Shown piece by piece: positions 7,903-16,900 of a DNA stretch of 25,410 bases. Each line of letters opens with the position of its first letter. Position 1 is the stretch's first letter. Both the position numbers and the translations under genes were made by a program. Below the pieces are notes generated by a model. That model ran no database searches. It was given only the letters and a program-made list of their open reading frames with translations, and was not told the origin of the DNA. The DNA comes from a virus, in the IMG/VR virus record IMGVR_UViG_3300042154_001017, positions 1 to 25,410 of that record. The stretch is one strand, 5' to 3'.

Positions 7903-10900
7903 ATGGCTGAACTTTACGAATCCCCCAAGCAGTATATTTCCCTTGGAGGGCAATCTGGAACTGCATCTGATGCACCTCCCAGCATCGAAAGCATCATAGA
8001 TAGCCTTCCTGCGGACGAGCGTGAGGAAGCGTTAAAGTACATAACAGCCCCTCCTACTGGCGAGGAAGTAGCCAGAGCGATGGCTCAGAAGAACGCCAAT
8101 GGCGAACTGATGGACATGACCTTAGAGCAATACAGGCTCTTCAAGGCTCACCAGAAGTCCAAGGAAACAGATGTCATCGGCACGATTGGCGAAGCGGCTA
8201 GTACTGTTTTTGACGAGATTTCTAAGGCGGCTGGTTCTGTCTATGACAAGCCCGTAGACTCGATGAAGAAACTTACGCCCTCTGTAATCGAGGCGTTTGC
8301 TCAAGGCACAAGAAATCTGTACGGAATGGCGGCTCAGTCTGCCGACCCTACCAGCGTATTCTTCCGAATGAAGAACGCCTTGTTAGCCAATGGCGACGAT
8401 GAAGCGGCTGAGTACCAGCAGTTTATGGAGGCTCAAGCCTTCAATCTGCATTCAATGCGTCTGATGACTGGTCAAGATACCCTTGTCATGGACAAAGATG
8501 TCATCAACCCAGAGATGACACAGGTGATGTCCTACATTGCTGACCCCACTTTGTTTATTCCGTTTGGCGGGATTGCGGCTAAGGGTGCTACGATGATTGG
8601 CATGGGCGAGAAGTTGGCTATGGCTTCTGCCCGAACTGCGGCTATCAAGCGTAACATTATGGGTGGTGTTCTCAAGTGGGGCGTTGGTGCTCCCATTGAG
8701 TTCATGGGTACTGCCGTCAGAAACACCATTGACTACGGATTAGAGCGTAGTGCTAAGGCTTTTGAGACTGTCTCTGGCATCTCTGCCGTTGAAGCAAAGA
8801 CAACCGCACAAATGTACGGCTGGACTTCTGCGACTGCGGCTATGACAGGTGCTACAATTCCTGTTCCTATTGTCGGAGATATCGCTGGTGCGATGGTCGG
8901 CTCTACTACCGCCCGTGGCGTTGGCGAGGCTATCAGTATGTTCGGTGAGCAGATGCAAAAGCAGAAGAACATAGGTCGTGGCGTTCTTGGCTATGCTGGA
9001 CAGGCTCTCAGAGACACCAAGAAAAGCGGTGTCGTTCTCTCTAAACACGCCCAAGGATTACTTAATATCATCGAGGCTGTTGACCCGTTCTTCGCCTACG
9101 CAGACGAAATCACCGCTGGTGCTTTTCAAGGTGCGGCTATCGGTGGCGGTCTAGGTTACCTCGCTGGCGGTGAAGAAGGCATGGCTGGTGGAATCGGCTC
9201 TGGCATGGCACTCGGTGCTGTCGGTGCTGGTGCTGGTAGGCTCACCTCTGACATCACAGGCAACACGAAGATGGAGCAGATTGCCATCCAGCGTAAGTTG
9301 GTCATCGAAGGACTCAAGGACGCTGGCAACGAGAATCATGTGGCTCTTGAGGCTATGGCTATTGCGGCTGAGGCTACTGGAGACAGACGATTCCAAGCCC
9401 AGATTGACGGCATAATCGCTGGTCTGGATGTCGTGAACCCCGATGCGGTCATCAAGGCGTTCAACGAGAAAGGTTACACCGAAGCGTTAACGAGCCAAGG
9501 CATCGACCCCACAACAGGAAAACTCAGAGAGAAGTCCAGAATCTTCCCCGAACTAGGTGACAGAAGAACTATCGCTGATGTGCTTGGTATCCTCAGAGAC
9601 AACGGAGGCAACTTCTCTGGAGACCCTGCTGGTTTTGAGAAGGCTATCACAACCGAAGCCAGATACAAGAAACTGAAGCCCGTCTGGGAGCGTCTGGATG
9701 ACAACGCCAAGGCTGTCCTGCTCAAGCAGATTAAGGAAAACAGCAACCCCGACTTCATCAAGTCCCTCAAGGGCAGACAGGTCAACGCTCACTTCGGTGA
9801 CCTCGCCTATGCCGAAAGACTGGCTGAGATGATTAACACCCTTAACCAGAAGAACGCTAATCTCGTCTCTGGTAAGATTGCTGAGACCCTCAAGGCTGAG
9901 ACACGCTCCGACAAGAAACTTACCCGCAGAGGTCAGATGCTTAAGGAGAAACTCCAAGCGGATGGCTATATCGACAAGGACGGCACAATCAGAAAGTCCC
10001 GCAACATGGATGTCGAAGAGACACTTCAGACTTTTGACGCTTCTGCTGGCTGGGTAAAGCGTAGGAACTCTACAGGTCAGACTGAAATATTCATCAACCT
10101 AGATAAGTTCATGGCTAAGGGCAATCGTGAGACGATGCCCCACGAACTCTTCCACTCTGTGATGAGAGACTCGGTGTTCGCCAAGGATTACTCTGACAGA
10201 CTCATCCAGAAACTTGTCGGTACATTCGACCCGCAGACGGGCAAGATGCTTGAGAAGGCTGTCGTTGACCCGACCCAACTCCAGAAGTTCATGGAAGGCT
10301 ATATCAACAGCGTCCATAGAAACCAAAGCGAAGAATTCCGTAAACGCAAGATTGATGAACTCAAAGGTTCTATCGAGGAATACAAGAAGCGTAACGACCC
10401 TAATCGTGTCGCTGACTCTACCCAGACACCGCTTGAGCATCTTGTCGAGGAGTTCGGTGCTTACTATTTCGCCAAGTTCGTGATGGACAAGCCCGTGGAC
10501 TTCCTGTTCAGAGGTGGCGAGTACAGCGGACTCAGAGCCGTCTTTGAGACATCCAAAGAGTCGTTCCTCGACTTTTGGAAGGCTAAGATAAGCAAGGACA
10601 ACCCGTCCGTCAACTTCGATAACATCGAGGGCTATGCTCTGTCCAGAGGTTTCGGCAAGGACGGCAAGAGAGCAAAGGTCACAGCCCTAGACCTCTTGAT
10701 GCAGGACATGATTCGGATGCAGTCTAACATCAACAAGGGTGGTAGATTCGACATCAGTAACCTTTCCCCAGATGCCCGTAAGAACTTTATCCAGACGCAT
10801 GGTCTGCGTGGACAGGGCTTTGAGACCATCGACAAGGCTGGCAACTTAAAGAAGCCTAAACTCCGCAGATACACAGCCGAAGAAATCCGACAGGGCAAGG

Positions 10901-13900
10901 AGATGTTCAAGGTTCTTGACTCCCTCTCTGATGCTGACCACAGGGGTGGTATGCGTAGGGATGGTGACGGCAACTGGTCTGGTAAGCCCAACACGGCTCA
11001 GATGAACGCCCTTGTGGGTACAGGCTACCTCCAGAGAGCGTGGTTCGACAGACTTACAGCCGCCTATAACATCCTTGATGGCAAGGGTTCTAATGTGGTC
11101 GAGTTCGGCTACCTTGGATACTCTGCCCACATCGGTGACGGCAACGAGCGTGTCTATGGTGCGGCTGTGCCGTTCAAGAACAGACGGGCTATCCTGCTGG
11201 ATGTTGATTTCAAGGTTCGTGCCGATGGTACGACATTTGCCAACTTCCACACACTTGACCTCAGAGTCATCGAGGCTAGAGGCAACGAGGTCTGGCGTGA
11301 CCCGCAAGTCCGTGACCTCTGGAACGGAGACAGAACCAGCATGGAGGCTGACTTCTATGCCTACCTCAGCAACGCCTCCCTTCCGTCTGGAGACATTAAC
11401 CGCAAGCCCTCCTTCCGTCTTCTTGACAGGGGTGACGGCTTAGGCGGTCAGCGTAGAGATGCTCTGCACCAGATGCTTGGCTTCCACAAGGGTTCTGACC
11501 TTCCGTACATCAACAAGCCCATCGCTGAGATTCCTGTCGGCATCCGACACAGCGTAACGACCTTCAGTAATGACGGCATCGTGGCTATGCGTACCGCTGG
11601 CAGGGAGCGTGTGGACTACAACCACCAGAACGCCCACCTAGACCTCAGCCGTAACTTCATGCCAGATGAGTTGAGGGAAGAAAAGACACCCTCTGGAGGC
11701 AAGATTCTCAAACACGCTACTGGCTATAACATCAGCAAACAGGCTGGTGAAAAGTTCAAGGTGTTTGACCCAGAGGGCAAGATGCTTGGTGCGTTTGATA
11801 CAGTCGCTGACGCTGGTCGTGCGGCTCAGAAGCACTACAATGACACCTTCGACAAGAGCGTTGAGGGCGTTGATGCACCTGTGCCTCCGACTGAGATTCC
11901 TCCGTCTAGAGTTGCTTATTTAGACAAAAATGCTTCCAATGAATTATGGAAGTCTTTTGAAGGAGAAAAGAAAAGTGAACTAATTAGTGAACTTGATAGG
12001 TGGATAATTTCTAGCGGCAAATGGGAACAAGAAGGAGTTAACTACTCAGTTGGTGAGAGAAATAACATTAACAACACAAAGATTATTGAAAGAGTTAAGC
12101 GAGCGTTAGAAGAAAATGACACTAATGTTCCAGAAAACCTCATACACGCAATGGAAGTTGCTGTTGGAATGGGAAGACAGCGTTTATTTGAAAAGGTATT
12201 AAGAGAGGCTAAAGCAAAACTTCTTACTGAATACGACCAACTGTATCCGATGGAAATCAAGTCTGCCCTGCACCCCAGACTTGCCCAAATTTTCCAAGAC
12301 TACCCGAACCTCACAGCCCAAGGTCTTCTCAAGAAGTTAGTTGTCTACGGCTCGCAGGGTAGCAGAATGTTCCAAGAAGCCACGGAGATTGGTCTTGTTG
12401 ACTTGCTGAAGTCTAAGATTCAGAAGACCACTACGCCTAGATTCCTTGAAGATGGCACACGGATTGACATGGCACAGGGCGTTACTCAGCCTAAGTTAGA
12501 CATGACCGAAATCCTAGACTTCGCTAAGTCCAAGGAAATCAAGGTAACTATTGAGGAAGGTGCTAGGGAAAGAAGTGGAATGGACACCTCTAGGTTCACC
12601 CTTGGCGGTGCTAAGGACAACTACAAGGAGACTGCTGTAAGAATCAATCCAGAGTACGCCCACGGCATTAGCGGTCATTATGGCAAGGATACCATTGTTC
12701 ACTTCCGAACCACGGAGCGTATTGACGCTGACGGCAACAGACACCTGTTCATCGAAGAAGTACAGGCTAATAATACGGATAAAAGAAAAGTATCTGGAAG
12801 ACTTACTCCAGATAGAGAATTTATAGTTAGAAGAAATGTAAGAACTCAAAAAACACTTTATAACAAAGCAAGAGAAGAAGGAATTTATGTACAAAACAGC
12901 AATGGAGAAGGTTTTGAGACTCAAAAAACTGCGTACATAAAAGCAGGGTTATGGAATAGCGAAAAATTAAATTCTGAAATAACATTATTGTTAAAAGAAA
13001 TATTCCCGTCTCAAGGTTATGATGCCGCTATGTCAAGACAAGATGCGAGGAAAGTTTTACAGGAAGGGTTAGACCATGTGTTTACCATGATAGGTACAGC
13101 AACAAGTTTTAGCGATTTCTTAAATAGACTTGAAGCAGAAACAGAATCAGTTTTTGACAAACATTTTAAAGTTTGGAAAAAGTTACGACTTAGCGATGAA
13201 TTGTTAAATCAATTTAATACAATAAAAAAGTTTGAAGTCGAACGGCAGAAATTTTACCGAACAGAAGGAATTCAAAGTCTTATAGATGAAGGACACATAA
13301 CTAATTATACTTTAGACAATCCAGACATTATGCTTGAATCTATTCAAGACAATGAGTCGTTGATTCAATTGCATGAATTAAGTTTAAGTCAAAAAGAGCC
13401 TACTCCTTTGCCGCTTACTGCCGCTAAGGACTGGACGCTCACAGGACTCAAGGGAATCATCAGACAGGCTATCCGTGACGGCTTAGATAGGATTACGCTT
13501 ACCCACCCCGATGACAGTCCTACTGTCTCGCACATGAAGGGCGATGCTCGTAAAGGACTCTACGGCAAGTTAATTCCAGAAGTCTGGGGTGCTTGGCTTC
13601 GCAAGTACGGAATCGAGATGAAGCAGACGAACAAGTTGGCTGATGCTACCATAGACACCGCCAAGGGTCAGATGGCTGAAATTACCAACAAGTTGCATGA
13701 TGCTAACAAGGCTGTTCTTGAACACTTTGAACAGGTCGGTAACATGGAAAATCCTACTGTCATCCAGAAGGTATCTGAACTTCTTGCCATGCCCGTGCAT
13801 GAGGTCGGAAGAGACATTGAAACTGTTGTACAAAAAGCCTCCGAAGGCATAAACGATGTAAAACTTAAGGCATTAATTAATGAAGTAGGAATACTTAAGG

Positions 13901-16900
13901 GTGGCGAAAAGTATCATTACGAAAAAATTAACGAGTTAAGGACAGAAGGAATCAGAGGAACATCTAAGGCTTCTGACACAGATGCTGGAATCTCCGCTGA
14001 GGCTATCGACAGAGGGATGACCTTTGAACTAAATGACCGCATCAAGCGTGATTTCCTAGACGGCAAGATAGAGACGCACATGATGCCAGCCGAGGGCGAG
14101 CAGGGTGGGCGTACCTACACGCCAGAGCAGATGTCTGGCGAGTTTATCGGAAGATGGTCAAGTGAAGTTCCAGACCTTAAAAAAGGCTTAAAACTCTATT
14201 ATGGCAAGATTCCCTCTGGCATGGGAATGGAAGGGCTTACTCTCAGAGATAAGAAAGGCGATGTAGTTGCAAATATTAAATTTGAAAGATTTGGAGATGA
14301 AGTCGCTATTGAGAAATCTGATGTCGTTCCCAAGCACCAAGGAAAAGGATATGGCTATCTTGTGTACAGCGAACTCTTAGAAAGACTAAGAAGCGAAGGA
14401 GTTAAGACTGTTTCTGGCATGGTCATAGACAATGCCGAAAGACCTATAAAAATTAGAAAGCGTCTTATTGATGTTGAGAACAGAAGAATAGGACAAAAGG
14501 ATAACACAACAATTCTTGACGCAAGATATGATGAAGAAGGAAACAAAGAAATTGATGTAGAATCCTATCTGAAAGAAAAGGCTTGGTATCAGCCCTCCGA
14601 AGAAGACGCTTACTCTGGCGGCAGGGTCTACGACTTCAACAGCAAGGAATTCAGAACAAAGTTTATTGGCAAGTGGGCTGAAGAAAACCCAGAGCGTCTC
14701 AAAGGCTATGACCTTGAGTTCATAGACAGAGGCACTAAGTACGGCACACATAATGTACGCATTCGCTTACAAGACAATTCCACAGTTGGACAGACAGAAA
14801 ATGTCGGTCACATCACGGCTGACATAGACCCTAAGACAAAAGTTGCTTCTCTAAGTAGCAACATCGGGGCGAAGTACAGAGGCAATAAACTTTCTTACGC
14901 TCTTTATAGCGAGATGGCTGAACGCCTTCGCTCTATGGGAGTGACCAAGGTTGACGGAACTATAATCAACCCCGAAGGAATTCCCATCAAGGTTCGTGAA
15001 AGGATTATAGGCAACACAAGAGTTCTGCGTGCAGACGATTCTATTGGACTTCCAATAGACTACAAACAGGGAGCAAGAATCATACAAAGAAGACAGGCAG
15101 AAAGCGGCAACACTTGGGGCGGTCTTGATGTTGTAAACGAACTAGACCCCAAGGCTCGTTATATGCCAGCGGAGGGCGAAGAACCTATCCGTCTTTCTGG
15201 CAAGAAGAAGACAATCAGCACAAAGAAGGTAAGCACAAATCAGTTTGAAACTGAAGAGGGCATCGGTAGAACCTATAACACAGACAGCCGTAAGTGGACT
15301 AATGGTTTCATTGGTAGATACGCTGAAGAAAATCCAGACAAGGTAAAGTTCCTTAAACTCAGCATGAAAAACTGGGACGGAAGAACCGATGACTACGGCA
15401 AGCGTTCCATTGAATTAAAAAACGGAAAGAATCTCGTTGGAAGGATAGACTATGAAGTCAAGAAGGGTAGCGGAGGCAAGTGGTTGCTTTCTGACCCGAC
15501 TGTTAGGGTTGAACCTAAATACAGGGGACAAGGATATTCTAATCTTCTCTATTCAGAGATGGCTGAACGGGCGAGATTCTTAGGTGCTGAAGATTTCCTT
15601 CAGAGAATTGAAAACGAACAAGCCCTTCCCATGTATGCCCAAGTCAAGACCTTTGGCTTTGGTGAGTCTAAGTTGATTGACGCAGACAGGGGTCAGTACT
15701 TTCCTCCTACCAAGGAAAACTTTGATAAACTCAAAAAACCTTTAATCGATATTCAGAAACAGGATGGCTCTTATGAGACAATGGAGGGCTATGAACCTTG
15801 GGTTCACTCTTGGAGCAAGATATTCTCTGACAGGCATTATATGCCAGCGGAATCTTCGCTCCCTAGAAGATATGATTTAGACCAAGCAATAATTGATAAA
15901 ATAAAGCCTACATTCAAATTCCCATACAAAGAACTTACTGCAAAAGAAATGTTGCAGTTTATCATAGACAACAATGGTCATATGTCTCCGCTTGCCAATG
16001 AGTTAATATCCTCGTTGGACGAACAGGGGCTTGGTGCAAGAATAGGACAACAGACTTCTACAAAAGGAAGCAGACAAGTTGGAACGGCTGGCTGGTCGTG
16101 GCACAACTACAACCCTAGCAGAAACAGGATTCATATGCTTCTTGAGCGTAAGGTTGAGGATAAGAGAAAATACACACAGATGTCTTATGAAGAACTCATG
16201 GTTGAGGAAATCCTTCATGCTGTTACCTTGGAAAAAACACCAGAACCCATCAAGCACGGCTCTACAATTGAAGACACGCTAAAGACAGTAAATAATTTCT
16301 TAAGAAACAAAGACAAATATAAGGAACAATACAGAGAAGAATGGAAAGAAGTTGCTGGTGCTAAAGAAGAGTGGTTCACGATTGCTGATGCTTACAAGAA
16401 AGTTCATCAACAAGTAGCATCTGGTAAATACCTTGATGGTACAGAATTTACAAAACAAGAAAGACATAGCATTGATTATCGTTTAAGCAATATGGGTGAG
16501 TTTGTAATAGGAATAACTCAAACCAAGGAAATACAAAGAATTCTTTCTGACATTAAAGTTCCTAAGTCTGAAACAACATTGCTTACAAAAATACTAGATG
16601 CTATAAAGTCTATTTGGAATTTTGATGACAATGTGATGGGGTCATTGCTTGAACACACTTCTGATGCTGTTGAAAAGGTAATCAGAAGAGACAAGACACA
16701 AATGGAAAGGGCAGGGACTGGAAGATTCCCGCAACGGGCTAAAGATTACTTTGGCGGTATGCCAGAATCTAAGTATATGCCAGCGGAGGGCGAGAAGGCT
16801 CTTGTTCAGAATGGATTTGAAAAGTCTGAATTGAATAAACAACTCCTTGCATCTGGTCATATTGTGCTTGGATTCGATGAACGCACATTAGAAGGCAAGG

